NCBI GenBank assembly: GCA_947594855.1
Contig: CANQEL010000015.1
Location: forward strand, 1 to 55,438
DNA from: an uncultured Lachnospiraceae bacterium
GTDB taxonomy: Bacteria > Bacillota > Clostridia > Lachnospirales > Lachnospiraceae
Reading direction: 5' to 3'
Length of the DNA: 55,438 bases
How positions within the stretch are numbered: the stretch's first letter is position 1; every line of letters starts with the position of its first letter. A program made the position numbers and the translations under genes. This document shows, piece after piece, positions 35,104-44,339 of this stretch. The notes beneath the pieces were generated by a model. That model saw only the letters and a list, made by a program, of their open reading frames with translations. It searched no databases and was not told the origin of the DNA.

Positions 35104-38100
35104 TCAGAGCGTCTTAAACAGTTTTTTTGCCGCCTCATCAAGCCTTATATAACGCTCCATCTGTTCATACAGTTTATCAATGTTTTTTTCTTTACTGTAT
35201 TTTATCATTGTATTCAGCATACTGAATCTTGTAACATCAGAAACATTACTTCTTTTATATTCGGCGCTTCCCTTTTTCAAAACAATGCCCTGCTGGCTTT
35301 TCCTGTCAAAAAATTCATAATTAACTTTCTCATCTGAAAATATCGCAAGCTCCTTTACATATATTCCATAATATACTTCCGCTGCCTTAGAAACAATTTC
35401 TTCATCACCAAATGAATACCTTACCATTATTTCAGCTCCGGGACTTGCGTTGCACTGTATAATCACGTTATCGTCTATACCGCCTGAAAGACTTATTTTT
35501 CCGGAAAACCTCTTGTAAAAGTCCATTACTATACCTTTACTTATCATTTCATTTAATTTTATATCACAAAAACTTTTAGCCTTATCACTCATCCTGTCAG
35601 AATATGAAAGTCTTTTAAGCATTGCAAGAATACGGCATGTATTGTGCTCAGATGCCATATTTTCCCATAACCATTCCCATACTTTATCATCTATCCTGCA
35701 GTCGTCCGTAAGATATCTGTACGATAAGAGACATACATACGCTTTTACAAGCGTCTTATTATCACCATGTTCAAGATATGACAAAAGTATTTTTTGTCCA
35801 TACTCTTCTATATTTTCAGTAAACACAAGCTGCGCAAGTATTTTTTCTTCAATTACCGTCGTATCAAGACCAAATACTTTTACGGTTTCCCAAAGCTTTA
35901 TCATATTATTTGCCGGGCCGGTATAATATTTCATAAGATATCTGAGTATGTTATCTGAATATAAACCTTCTTTAAATATTGTATATGCGATATCCAGAAG
36001 TATCTCATTCTCTGCGCCAAGTCCTGATTCCTCTATTTCATCATCACACAATTTACTTAACTTATGTATGTCCACACCCTTATATCCGTATTTTCCTAAA
36101 GCTTCAAACGCCTTCTCACGCATGCCCCTTACTATATACAGTTCAAGCCATTTCTGTCTCGTTGCGCGGTCTGCTATATCAAGGTCAAGCCCAAGAAGTA
36201 TCTCGTCAAGATATTCACCCTCTGCGTGTTCATAATAATATGTAATAAGCACGGACAGATTTCTTTTCTGGTAATATCCGCTGAGCTTCAGATGCTGACC
36301 TGCATAACGCCTTATCATTATCATATTTTTATCAGTACGGTAATCCTTTTCACACATTGAAAACATATATGCAAGAAGTTTCCCGTTATAAGGGTATATC
36401 TCAAAACATTTATCCGCATACCCTTCAAGCCTCAAGAATCTGTGTATCGTATAATAATTATTGCCAAGATATCTGTTTCCTTTATCATCTATAAGATATA
36501 TCGTAGTATTTTCCGTACATATGTCTATCAATGCCCTGCCATTAACTAGAGGAGTTACGGTCTCCCCGGCAAGTTCATCCGCTACAACGCACACTTCTTT
36601 CATATTAGGATTGCTGCACACAATTTCATGTTTAAACATTACTTCCGGAAGACTTGCGGCAATCGTTTCATCTATATCAGCGCTGCGCATACAATCCGTA
36701 TATATAACCGCAAGATTCCTGTTTATCTTACCTTCTTCAAGCTGTTTTTTTGCAAAGCTCCTTATCATAAGCGAATAAGCCTTATATGCAGCAGGATTAG
36801 ATTCACGTCCTCTTATTACAGATGCAAAAAGTATCGCTTTTTCACGTTCTCCCAAATGGTTGTCATACATAAAATACATAATCACCTGATGGGGCAGTAC
36901 CGTTTCTTCATTGTCCCCAAGCGACTGCATATAATATTCATATATTTTGGTAATTCTAAGCTGTTTTTCTATTCCAAGCCTGTACCACTTAAGGCTTTGT
37001 TCAGAAACTATATCCGACCGTATAAGCATACTGCATATTACCTGAAGCGTATCAGGAAGCCCAAACTGTTCATACAGGCTGCACAGGCTTCTTATAACAA
37101 ATGGTTTGTACTCTTTTATCCTGCCCGCATGATATGTAAATACCATTGCAGCATCCTTGTTAAGAAGCTGCCGTCTGGCTCCCCATGCAAGCGGCACTGT
37201 TATCTCATCCGCCCATTCATGTATAATCTGCGGCTCTGCATTGGCAATACGGCAGAATTCATAATATATCAAAGGACTTGCCTGTCCGGTTTTCAGAAAT
37301 TTTACTATGTCACTGAACGCAGTCCTTTTATTTCTGTATTTACGATGTGAAGATATAAGAAAATAAAATATAAGAGGCTCTTCATAACCGTCCTCATAAA
37401 ACTTCATAATCTTATCTGAGCAGGCATATGCCTTTTCAGTATCATCCATACATGAAGCTGCAAGCGAACTCATATAGCATGCAGCGCAGTATACTATCAC
37501 GTCTTTTAACGGTGCATCTTCGCCGGGCATAGGCATATTTTCATAACATCCGGCTATATCCGAACATGTTCCCGGACTTTTGTCACACAAAAGCTTCTTG
37601 TACTGTTCTAATATATCCGTTACTTCCTCTGGAAGTTCTTCCCTGTTATCTACTATAAATTCATCTATATACAGAGCAAACTCATTTTCGTTCATTTCGC
37701 CCTGTATATAATCCATATATCCCCTGTAAAGCTTCGTTCTTATATAAAACCCTATATCCTGTAAAGAATCATCTGCAGTATCCGTCATACATTCTATAGT
37801 TATTTCTACATGCTGTAATATAGTATCAAGATATATTTTACCAATATTTTTACCTTCAGAAAGTTTAGATGTATCTATCCTGAAATTAAGCGGCGCTTTA
37901 TCTCCGTCAAACTGGTCGGTACACATTCTTTTATGACCGGCTATAATAAATTCATTGTCGCATGATATCTTTATCTCGGAATATCCCCATGTGTTCCTGC
38001 TTATCATTATGCTGTCATATATATCCCGTGTACAATTGTCATATTTTATATTATTGCGGTCAACGCTTATAAGCACTCTTCTTTTCTTATTGGCATCTAT

Positions 38101-38646
38101 CAGAAACTCTTCCATTGCCTGGGCAGTCTGCGGACTCTTTATTACAGTTTCATACATCTGCCGCCTGTGAATATCATTATAAAGAAATACCGGCACAAAA
38201 CTGTCTGACCTGAATATATCCATGGCTTTGCCCGGATTTTCCTCTGCAAGTTCAGCAAATGCCGTAAGATTTGTAATTTCACCCTCCCCAAGTTTTACGG
38301 ATGGCACCATAATCTCTGCCGTAAACGGAATCCGTACCTCGCCGCACTCTGTAATTGCATATATGCTGTCTGATATCGTATCGCCTACAGAAAGCCCCTC
38401 AGGATTAAAAGTATACGAAACCGATATCTCACTGCCTTCAAAATAAGGGCTCTTAAAAGTAATATAACGGCAGTCCGAATAGAGGATACCTTTCATTGAT
38501 ATCCCCATATCGTTGCCGATATAAAAGCTTCCGCTAAATTTCTTACCTTCATCCGTACATATTGTAAGAGAATTTTCCGACAAGCATATTTTTGCCATGG
38601 ATTCTGCAAAGTTTCCTACCGAAAACCTGCGTATTTTATCATTCAT
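35104..38646 (-). CDS. Giant DUF5717-like protein
   Basis: The 1180-residue protein has no signal peptide or membrane segment. The N-terminal ~300 residues are beta-rich with two Ig-like sandwiches (FSGSFYIGND, then LISVDRNNIKYD and IDTSKLSEGKN). Residues ~310-1000 are helical and repeat-like. About 1030-1180 is a third beta domain plus helices. This resembles DUF5717 proteins of Lachnospiraceae. It starts 21 bases after purA (AGAGGATG upstream) and precedes the actin-fold gene by 15-18 bases, so all are probably cotranscribed. It looks like a large scaffold; function unknown. Confidence 0.75.
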   Translation of the reverse strand: MNDKIRRFSVGNFAESMAKICLSENSLTICTDEGKKFSGSFYIGNDMGISMKGILYSDCRYITFKSPYFEGSEISVSYTFNPEGLSVGDTISDSIYAITECGEVRIPFTAEIMVPSVKLGEGEITNLTAFAELAEENPGKAMDIFRSDSFVPVFLYNDIHRRQMYETVIKSPQTAQAMEEFLIDANKKRRVLISVDRNNIKYDNCTRDIYDSIMISRNTWGYSEIKISCDNEFIIAGHKRMCTDQFDGDKAPLNFRIDTSKLSEGKNIGKIYLDTILQHVEITIECMTDTADDSLQDIGFYIRTKLYRGYMDYIQGEMNENEFALYIDEFIVDNREELPEEVTDILEQYKKLLCDKSPGTCSDIAGCYENMPMPGEDAPLKDVIVYCAACYMSSLAASCMDDTEKAYACSDKIMKFYEDGYEEPLIFYFLISSHRKYRNKRTAFSDIVKFLKTGQASPLIYYEFCRIANAEPQIIHEWADEITVPLAWGARRQLLNKDAAMVFTYHAGRIKEYKPFVIRSLCSLYEQFGLPDTLQVICSMLIRSDIVSEQSLKWYRLGIEKQLRITKIYEYYMQSLGDNEETVLPHQVIMYFMYDNHLGEREKAILFASVIRGRESNPAAYKAYSLMIRSFAKKQLEEGKINRNLAVIYTDCMRSADIDETIAASLPEVMFKHEIVCSNPNMKEVCVVADELAGETVTPLVNGRALIDICTENTTIYLIDDKGNRYLGNNYYTIHRFLRLEGYADKCFEIYPYNGKLLAYMFSMCEKDYRTDKNMIMIRRYAGQHLKLSGYYQKRNLSVLITYYYEHAEGEYLDEILLGLDLDIADRATRQKWLELYIVRGMREKAFEALGKYGYKGVDIHKLSKLCDDEIEESGLGAENEILLDIAYTIFKEGLYSDNILRYLMKYYTGPANNMIKLWETVKVFGLDTTVIEEKILAQLVFTENIEEYGQKILLSYLEHGDNKTLVKAYVCLLSYRYLTDDCRIDDKVWEWLWENMASEHNTCRILAMLKRLSYSDRMSDKAKSFCDIKLNEMISKGIVMDFYKRFSGKISLSGGIDDNVIIQCNASPGAEIMVRYSFGDEEIVSKAAEVYYGIYVKELAIFSDEKVNYEFFDRKSQQGIVLKKGSAEYKRSNVSDVTRFSMLNTMIKYSKEKNIDKLYEQMERYIRLDEAAKKLFKTL

Positions 38647-38667
38647 AAACAGTCATCCTCTGTGACA

Positions 38668-39945
38668 TTATCTGTAGATGATATCATCTCGCTTAGGCCC
38701 GTTAGATACCATGGAAATTCTTACCTCAAGTTCTTCTTCTATACGTTCTATATATCTGCGGCAGTTTTCAGGAAGTTTATCATATTCCCTTATTCCCCTT
38801 ATATCTGTCTTCCAGCCCGGCATAATCTCATATACCGGTTTAGCCTTTGCAAGCTGCGGTGTGGAAGGGAAATCTTTTATTATCTCTCCATCAATCTCAT
38901 ATCCCGTACATATAGGAATTTCATCCAGATATCCAAGTACATCAAGAACCGTAAGCGCTACCTCAGTCGCACCCTGTATACGGCATCCGTAACGGCTTGC
39001 AACAGCATCAAACCAGCCCATACGCCTCGGCCTTCCGGTAGTTGCGCCATACTCGCCACCGTCTCCTCCACGTCTTCTGAGCTCATCTGCTTCTTTTCCA
39101 AATATCTCACTTACAAACTCTCCTGCGCCCACTGCGCTTGAATATGCCTTAACTACCGTAACGATACGTTTAATCTCATACGGCGGAAGTCCGGCTCCTA
39201 CTGCTCCATATGCCGCAAGCGTATGTGAAGACGTAACCATAGGATATATTCCATGGTCAGGGTCCTTCAGAGAACCAAGCTGTCCTTCAAGCAGAACTCT
39301 TTTATTTTCCTTTAACGCCTTATTCAGATATGCAGATACGTTGGCTGTATACGGCGCTATCATATCCCTGTACCCGTGAAGAGTATTAAGAAGCTCATCC
39401 TCATCTATTTCAGGTTTGTGATAAAGGTGTTTAAGAAGCACATTCTTTGCCGTGCATACACGCGAAATCTTCTCTCTAAGTTTTTCATCATCATCAAACA
39501 ATTCCAGTACCTGGAATCCTGTCTTTGCATATTTATCAGAATAAAACGGAGCTATACCTGATCTGGTTGAACCAAACGATGCCCCTGCAAGGCGCTCTTC
39601 CTCATACTGGTCAAATAATATATGATATGGCATAACAATCTGCGCCCTGTCAGATACAAGTATTTTGGGCATTGGAACACCCCGGTAAGTTATTCCTTTA
39701 ATTTCTTTTACAAGGTCAGGTATATTAAGCGCAACCCCGTTACCTATAATATTTGTAGTATGATCATAAAATACCCCTGACGGAAGTATATGCAATGCAA
39801 ATTTACCATAATGGTTTACTATTGTATGCCCTGCATTGCTTCCACCCTGAAAACGGACAATGATATCGGACTCCCTGGCTAGCATATCGGTAATCTTACC
39901 TTTTCCCTCATCTCCCCAGTTTGCTCCTACGACTGCTGTTACCAT
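38668..39945 (-). CDS. purA: Adenylosuccinate synthetase
   Basis: The 425-residue GTP-dependent enzyme joins IMP and aspartate to adenylosuccinate. WGDEGKGKITDML, RFQGGSNAGHTIV and the TTGRPRRMGWFDAV segment are intact. It follows purB by 17 bases, so the two AMP-forming steps are adjacent. The DUF5717-like gene begins 21 bases after its stop with no terminator between. Confidence 0.96.
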   Translation of the reverse strand: MVTAVVGANWGDEGKGKITDMLARESDIIVRFQGGSNAGHTIVNHYGKFALHILPSGVFYDHTTNIIGNGVALNIPDLVKEIKGITYRGVPMPKILVSDRAQIVMPYHILFDQYEEERLAGASFGSTRSGIAPFYSDKYAKTGFQVLELFDDDEKLREKISRVCTAKNVLLKHLYHKPEIDEDELLNTLHGYRDMIAPYTANVSAYLNKALKENKRVLLEGQLGSLKDPDHGIYPMVTSSHTLAAYGAVGAGLPPYEIKRIVTVVKAYSSAVGAGEFVSEIFGKEADELRRRGGDGGEYGATTGRPRRMGWFDAVASRYGCRIQGATEVALTVLDVLGYLDEIPICTGYEIDGEIIKDFPSTPQLAKAKPVYEIMPGWKTDIRGIREYDKLPENCRRYIERIEEELEVRISMVSNGPKRDDIIYR

Positions 39946-39962
39946 AAAACTATTCCCCCTCT

Positions 39963-41417
39963 TTACACATTAATCTCGGCTGTCATACCAAGTAAATCTT
40001 TATTTTTATCAAGTACAGGTTTTATATATTCCAAAACAAACTCCTCTACCTGCGCCGGCGCGCGTCCGACATAAAGCGACGGTTCCATTACCTTTTCAAG
40101 CTCTTCCTTAGATACCGGAAACTTATCGCTCTCAGCAATCAGGTCAAGAAGATTATTATCAAGTCCGTTAACCTTGACATTTGCTCCCGCCTGCATTGAA
40201 AGTTCTCTTATCGCTTCATGAAGCTCCTGTCTGTCTCCCCCTGCTTTTACTGCATCCATCATAATATTTTCCGTTGCCATAAAAGGAAGCTCAGCCATAA
40301 GGTGCTTTCTTATTACTTTATCATATACCACAAGGCCGCCTGTTACATTTATGCACAGGTCAAGTATACCGTCTGTAGCCAGAAATCCCTCTGCAATGCT
40401 TATTCTCTTGTTTGCCGAATCATCAAGAGTCCTCTCAAACCACTGTGTTGCAGAAGTAATCGCAGGATTTAATGCATCAATCATTACATACCTTGATAAT
40501 GAAGCAATCCTCTCGCTTCTCATAGGGTTTCTTTTATAAGCCATTGCCGAAGAACCTATCTGATTCTTTTCAAAAGGTTCCTCTACTTCCTTTAAGTGCT
40601 GAAGAAGCCTTATATCATTTGACATCTTATGTGCACTTGCCGCAATTCCTGCGAGTACATTCATTACCCTTGTATCTGTCTTTCTTGAATAAGTCTGTCC
40701 TGATACAGGATAACATCCTGCAAATCCCATTTTCTTTGCAATAAGCCTGTCAAGCTGTTTTACCTTTTCCTGGTCTCCGGAAAACAGCTCCATAAAACTT
40801 GCCTGTGTTCCTGTAGTTCCCTTTGAGCCAAGAAGCTTTAATGAAGACTTCACATATTCAAGGTCTTCAAGGTCCATAAGGAATTCCTGCATCCACAATG
40901 TCGCCCTTTTTCCAACCGTCGTAGGCTGCGCAGGCTGAAAATGCGTAAATGCAAGTGTAGGAAGATCCTTATATTTCATGGCAAAATCAGATAATGACGC
41001 AATTACATTTACCAGCTTGCCCTTTATAATATCAAGCGCCTTATCCATTATAATAATATCAGTATTATCGCCAACATAACATGAAGTTGCCCCAAGATGT
41101 ATTATCCCCTTTGCATTAGGACACTGAAGCCCATACGCATACACATGCGACATTACGTCATGACGCACAAGTTTTTCTCTTTCCTTCGCATCTTCATAAT
41201 TAATATCCTCTGCATGCGCCTTAAGCTCTTCTATCTGTTCTTTTGTTACCGCAGGCGTTCCGTCTTCTGCAGGAAGCCCCAGTTCATGCTCTGCTTCCGC
41301 AAGTGCAATCCATAGTTTTCTCCATGTCTTAAATTTCATATCAGGAGAAAATACTTCTTTCATTTCCCTGCTTGCATATCTCTCTGACAGCGGGCTCGTA
41401 TATGTATCTGTAGCCAT
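39963..41417 (-). CDS. purB: Adenylosuccinate lyase
   Basis: The 484-residue fumarase/aspartase superfamily enzyme acts twice in purine synthesis. The signature GSSAMAYKRNPMRSER holds the flexible catalytic loop. The open frame runs 29 codons further upstream into purF, but ATG 41417 has TGGAGG nine bases upstream and gives the expected N terminus. Length is nearer the longer PurB class. purF ends 13 bases upstream. Confidence 0.95.
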   Translation of the reverse strand: MATDTYTSPLSERYASREMKEVFSPDMKFKTWRKLWIALAEAEHELGLPAEDGTPAVTKEQIEELKAHAEDINYEDAKEREKLVRHDVMSHVYAYGLQCPNAKGIIHLGATSCYVGDNTDIIIMDKALDIIKGKLVNVIASLSDFAMKYKDLPTLAFTHFQPAQPTTVGKRATLWMQEFLMDLEDLEYVKSSLKLLGSKGTTGTQASFMELFSGDQEKVKQLDRLIAKKMGFAGCYPVSGQTYSRKTDTRVMNVLAGIAASAHKMSNDIRLLQHLKEVEEPFEKNQIGSSAMAYKRNPMRSERIASLSRYVMIDALNPAITSATQWFERTLDDSANKRISIAEGFLATDGILDLCINVTGGLVVYDKVIRKHLMAELPFMATENIMMDAVKAGGDRQELHEAIRELSMQAGANVKVNGLDNNLLDLIAESDKFPVSKEELEKVMEPSLYVGRAPAQVEEFVLEYIKPVLDKNKDLLGMTAEINV

Positions 41418-41430
41418 ATTTATCCTCCAT

Positions 41431-42873
41431 TTATTTCTCGTATTCGCCCCGGATATCATCCTTCGGCGGTTTAACCGGGTAATTACCGGAAAAACATGCA
41501 TCACAATAGCCTTTATCTCCGCCTATAAGTTCGCAAAGTCTCTCACCGTCAAGATATCCCAAAGAATCTGCACCAATCATTTTACATATCTGCCCCACAG
41601 TATTATTATGTGCAATAAGCTGGTCACATGACGGTACATCCGTACCAAAATAGCACGGATACAGGAATGGCGGTGAACTTATTCTTACATGCACCTCCGT
41701 TGCCCCTGCATTTTTAAGCATCCTGACTATTCTTTCACTGGTGGTTCCCCTTACAATAGAATCATCCACCATAACTACCCTTTTACCTTTTACTACTTCT
41801 TTAAGCACATTAAGTTTAATCTTTACACTGGATTCTCTTGCCGCCTGTTTTGGCTTGATAAATGTCCTTCCAACATAACTGTTCTTAATAAATGCTACTC
41901 CATATGGTATATGGGATTCCTGTGCAAATCCCATTGCAGCTGCATTGCCTGAATCCGGTACGCCTACTACTATATCAGCTTCAGCAGGATGCATCTGCGC
42001 AAGTATCCTTCCGGCCATGATTCTCGAATTATATATGCTTATTCCATCAAAGTAACTATCAGGTCTTGCAAAATATATATATTCAAATATACATTTTTTA
42101 GTATCCCTTCCGCACATTGATGTATACGATACAATTCCTTTTTCATTTAATACAACTACTTCTCCCGGAAGCACATCCCTTACAAATTCAGCTCCTACGG
42201 CATCCAGCGCGCAGGTTTCTGACGCAAGTATATACGCATTATCGCGTTTACCTATACACAATGGCCTGAATCCAAATGGGTCCCTTGCCCCTATAAGCTT
42301 TCTCGGACTGCTTATAACAAGCGAATAAGCTCCCTCAAGCCTTTTCATAGCCTCTATTACAGCCTGCTCAACACTGCCTGTATTAAGCCTCTCTCTTGCA
42401 ATAAGATATGCTATAACCTCAGTATCTATAGTTGTCTGAAATATTGCGCCCGTGCGTGCAAGCTCACTTCTCAGTCTGGGCGCATTTATCAGGTTTCCGT
42501 TATGCGCAAGCATAAGAGTTCCTTTAAGGTAATTAAGTACAAGCGGCTGTATATTATACCTGTTGCTTGCCCCGGCAGTTGAATATCTGACATGGCCTAC
42601 GCCTATATTACCTTTAAGCTTATCAAGAACCCCGGCATCATACACCTCATTTATAAGCCCCATACCCTTATGGGATTTCACATTGCCCGCAGGTCCCTCC
42701 GTATCACTTACCGCTATCCCGCAGCTTTCCTGCCCGCGGTGCTGAAGCGCAAACAATCCGTAATATATTGTAGAGGCTATATCATTGCCGCTTATATCAT
42801 ATATTCCAAATACGCCACATTCCTCATGCAGTTCATCCAGTGAATCAAATTCTCCGTAATCATCCTTATTCAT
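41431..42873 (-). CDS. purF: Amidophosphoribosyltransferase
   Basis: The 480-residue enzyme commits PRPP to purine synthesis. An 18-residue propeptide precedes Cys19 in EECGVFGIY, the amidotransferase nucleophile exposed after cleavage. The PRPP loop VVMVDDSIVRGTTSER is intact, and Cys residues in CGRDTKKC and CDACFSG fit the Fe-S cluster of the Bacillus type. It follows purC by 17 bases. Confidence 0.96.
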   Translation of the reverse strand: MNKDDYGEFDSLDELHEECGVFGIYDISGNDIASTIYYGLFALQHRGQESCGIAVSDTEGPAGNVKSHKGMGLINEVYDAGVLDKLKGNIGVGHVRYSTAGASNRYNIQPLVLNYLKGTLMLAHNGNLINAPRLRSELARTGAIFQTTIDTEVIAYLIARERLNTGSVEQAVIEAMKRLEGAYSLVISSPRKLIGARDPFGFRPLCIGKRDNAYILASETCALDAVGAEFVRDVLPGEVVVLNEKGIVSYTSMCGRDTKKCIFEYIYFARPDSYFDGISIYNSRIMAGRILAQMHPAEADIVVGVPDSGNAAAMGFAQESHIPYGVAFIKNSYVGRTFIKPKQAARESSVKIKLNVLKEVVKGKRVVMVDDSIVRGTTSERIVRMLKNAGATEVHVRISSPPFLYPCYFGTDVPSCDQLIAHNNTVGQICKMIGADSLGYLDGERLCELIGGDKGYCDACFSGNYPVKPPKDDIRGEYEK

Positions 42874-42890
42874 ATGAATATCACCTGTAA

Positions 42891-43601
42891 TTAATCAAAT
42901 AATCCGATTCTTTTCGACACCTCATTATAAGCGTCTTCAACGCCGCCCATATCACGTCTGAAACGGTCCTTATCCAGCTTTTCCTTCGTATTAATATCCC
43001 AGAAACGGCATGTGTCAGGTGAAATCTCATCAGCAAGGATAATCTGTCCTTTATATCTTCCAAACTCTACCTTAAAGTCTATAAGCATTATTCCACATTC
43101 TTTAAAGAATTCACACAGAAAATCATTTATTTTGAAAACATAGTCTGTAATAGTATCTATTTCTTCTCTTGTTGACGCGCCTATCGCTATTGCAAAATAA
43201 TCGTTAATCAACGGGTCTCCAAGCGCATCATCCTTATAACTGAATTCAAGCGTAGGACATTTAAGCTCTGTTCCTTCTTCAATTCCAAGACGTTTTGAAA
43301 AGCTTCCTGCAGCAACATTCCTCACAATAACTTCAAGGGGTACTATCTCAACTTTCTTTACAGCAGTCTCGCGGTCACTCAACTCTTCAACATAATGTGT
43401 AGGTATGCCAATCTCCTCAAGCTTCTTGAAAAGGAAGTTAGTCATTCTGTTATTGATAACGCCTTTACCGACAATAGTTCCTTTCTTTTCACCATTAAAA
43501 GCTGTGGCATCATCCTTGTAATCTACAATGAGCACATCCTCTACATCTGTTTTATACACCTTTTTTGCTTTTCCTTCATAAAGAAGTTCTTTCTTTTCCA
43601 T
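42891..43601 (-). CDS. purC: SAICAR synthetase
   Basis: The 236-residue ATP-dependent ligase has the YEGKAKKVY start, [12 protein letters not shown] and the catalytic [18 protein letters not shown] region. It adds aspartate to CAIR. AAAGGAA lies upstream. It is first in purC-purF-purB-purA plus three downstream genes. The leader is only about 40 bases, too short for a purine riboswitch. Confidence 0.95.
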   Translation of the reverse strand: MEKKELLYEGKAKKVYKTDVEDVLIVDYKDDATAFNGEKKGTIVGKGVINNRMTNFLFKKLEEIGIPTHYVEELSDRETAVKKVEIVPLEVIVRNVAAGSFSKRLGIEEGTELKCPTLEFSYKDDALGDPLINDYFAIAIGASTREEIDTITDYVFKINDFLCEFFKECGIMLIDFKVEFGRYKGQIILADEISPDTCRFWDINTKEKLDKDRFRRDMGGVEDAYNEVSKRIGLFD

Positions 43602-43651
43602 AACCTGAATTCCTTTCTCTTACTTTATTTTAACGTTAATGCTCCACTCTT

Positions 43652-43679
43652 ACTATATCAGTGTGAACTAAGATGTCAA
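43652..43679 (-). promoter_or_regulatory. Promoter of the purine operon
   Basis: On the minus strand TTGACA and TATAGT are 16 bases apart, about 50 bases before the purC start. Confidence 0.75.
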
Positions 43680-43703
43680 TATAATTTATATTAAAAGTTT
43701 GTA

Positions 43704-43731
43704 ACCAGTACATACATATGCTCATAAGATA
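43704..43731 (+). promoter_or_regulatory. Sigma-K-like promoter of the Cys-rich protein gene
   Basis: AC (43704-43705) is followed after 17 bases by CATAAGATA, fitting AC-N16/17-CATANNNTA. TTGTAA overlaps this -35, but no good sigma-A -10 follows. Confidence 0.45.
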
Positions 43732-43763
43732 TTGGTGTAAAGAAAATTTTGGGAGGAAAAAAC

Positions 43764-43979
43764 ATGAGTGATTTAGCTGCAACAAACTGTGGTGGAGACT
43801 GTAGCTGCGGAGGAGAAGGAAACAACAGCTGCTGGATTATAATTCTTTTACTTCTCTGCTGCAATAATAACAATGGCGGATTTGGCGGCGGATGCGGCGG
43901 CAACAATGGTTCTGACTGCTGCAGTATTATCTGGATTATACTGTTGTTATCATGCTTCTGCGGAAACAGCATCTGCTAA
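43764..43979 (+). CDS. Small Cys/Gly/Asn-rich protein, possible spore-coat component
   Basis: The 71-residue product has 12 Cys, two short hydrophobic blocks (CWIIILLLLCC and CCSIIWIILLLSCFC) and a Gly/Asn-rich centre (NNNNGGFGGGCGGNNG). It resembles the chorion-like high-cysteine mini-proteins annotated in Lachnospiraceae, and in character it recalls coat-associated small proteins. GGGAGG precedes ATG 43764 by eight bases. A sigma-K-like promoter and the presence of dpaAB make a spore-coat or crust role plausible (inference). Confidence 0.72.
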   Translation: MSDLAATNCGGDCSCGGEGNNSCWIIILLLLCCNNNNGGFGGGCGGNNGSDCCSIIWIILLLSCFCGNSIC

Positions 43980-44008
43980 TATTCTGACAGCATCCTGAAA
44001 TTGTCAAA

Positions 44009-44058
44009 AAACTTCCGGGCTGATATCCTGCAAAACGGATTCATCCCGGAAGTTTTAT
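44009..44058. terminator. Bidirectional rho-independent terminator
   Basis: AACTTCCGGG (44010-44019) pairs with CCCGGAAGTT (44045-44054). T-runs follow on both strands, so it serves the Cys-rich gene (plus) and the tRNA operon (minus). Confidence 0.85.
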
Positions 44059-44076
44059 ATTTGCAAAAAATAAAAG

Positions 44077-44147
44077 AGCGGGTGATGGGAATCGAACCCA
44101 CGTACCTAGCTTGGAAGGCTAGTGTTCTACCATTGAACTACACCCGC
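44077..44147 (-). tRNA. tRNA-Gly (anticodon TCC)
   Basis: On the minus strand the 7-bp acceptor GCGGGTG/CACCCGC, an anticodon stem CTAGC/GCTAG with loop CTTCCAA, and a T arm with GTTCGATTC form a full cloverleaf of 71 bases. CCA is not encoded. Confidence 0.95.
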
Positions 44148-44184
44148 ATACACAGCAGATAAACTGCCATTATTAAATTTTCAA

Positions 44185-44259
44185 TCGGGGTGACAGGATT
44201 CGAACCTGCGACCCCTTGATCCCAAATCAAGTACTCTAGCCAAACTGAGCCACACCCCG
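44185..44259 (-). tRNA. tRNA-Pro (anticodon TGG)
   Basis: On the minus strand acceptor CGGGGTG/CACCCCG, anticodon stem CTTGA/TCAAG with loop TTTGGGA, and T arm GTTCGAATC form a 75-base cloverleaf. It lies 37 bases upstream of tRNA-Gly in the same transcript. CCA is not encoded. Confidence 0.95.
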
Positions 44260-44310
44260 ATTTTATTCCCGGTGAGCCAGTTTTACTGACTTTTCCGTGA
44301 CGCAAAACAT

Positions 44311-44339
44311 ATTCTACTATATGAATTAACAGATGTCAA
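44311..44339 (-). promoter_or_regulatory. Promoter of the tRNA operon
   Basis: On the minus strand TTGACA and TAGAAT are 17 bases apart. The promoter overlaps the last codons of hisC. Confidence 0.75.

Noticed and set aside
41418-41504. N-terminal extension of PurB
   Set aside because: It overlaps purF and lies upstream of the ribosome binding site for ATG 41417.
43602-43651. Purine riboswitch before purC
   Set aside because: The leader is only about 40 bases and shows no riboswitch core; the promoter is too close to the start.
43691-43972. Minus-strand Pro-rich open frame opposite the Cys-rich protein
   Set aside because: Antisense of Gly-rich codons, without a start site; the plus-strand frame has a clear one.
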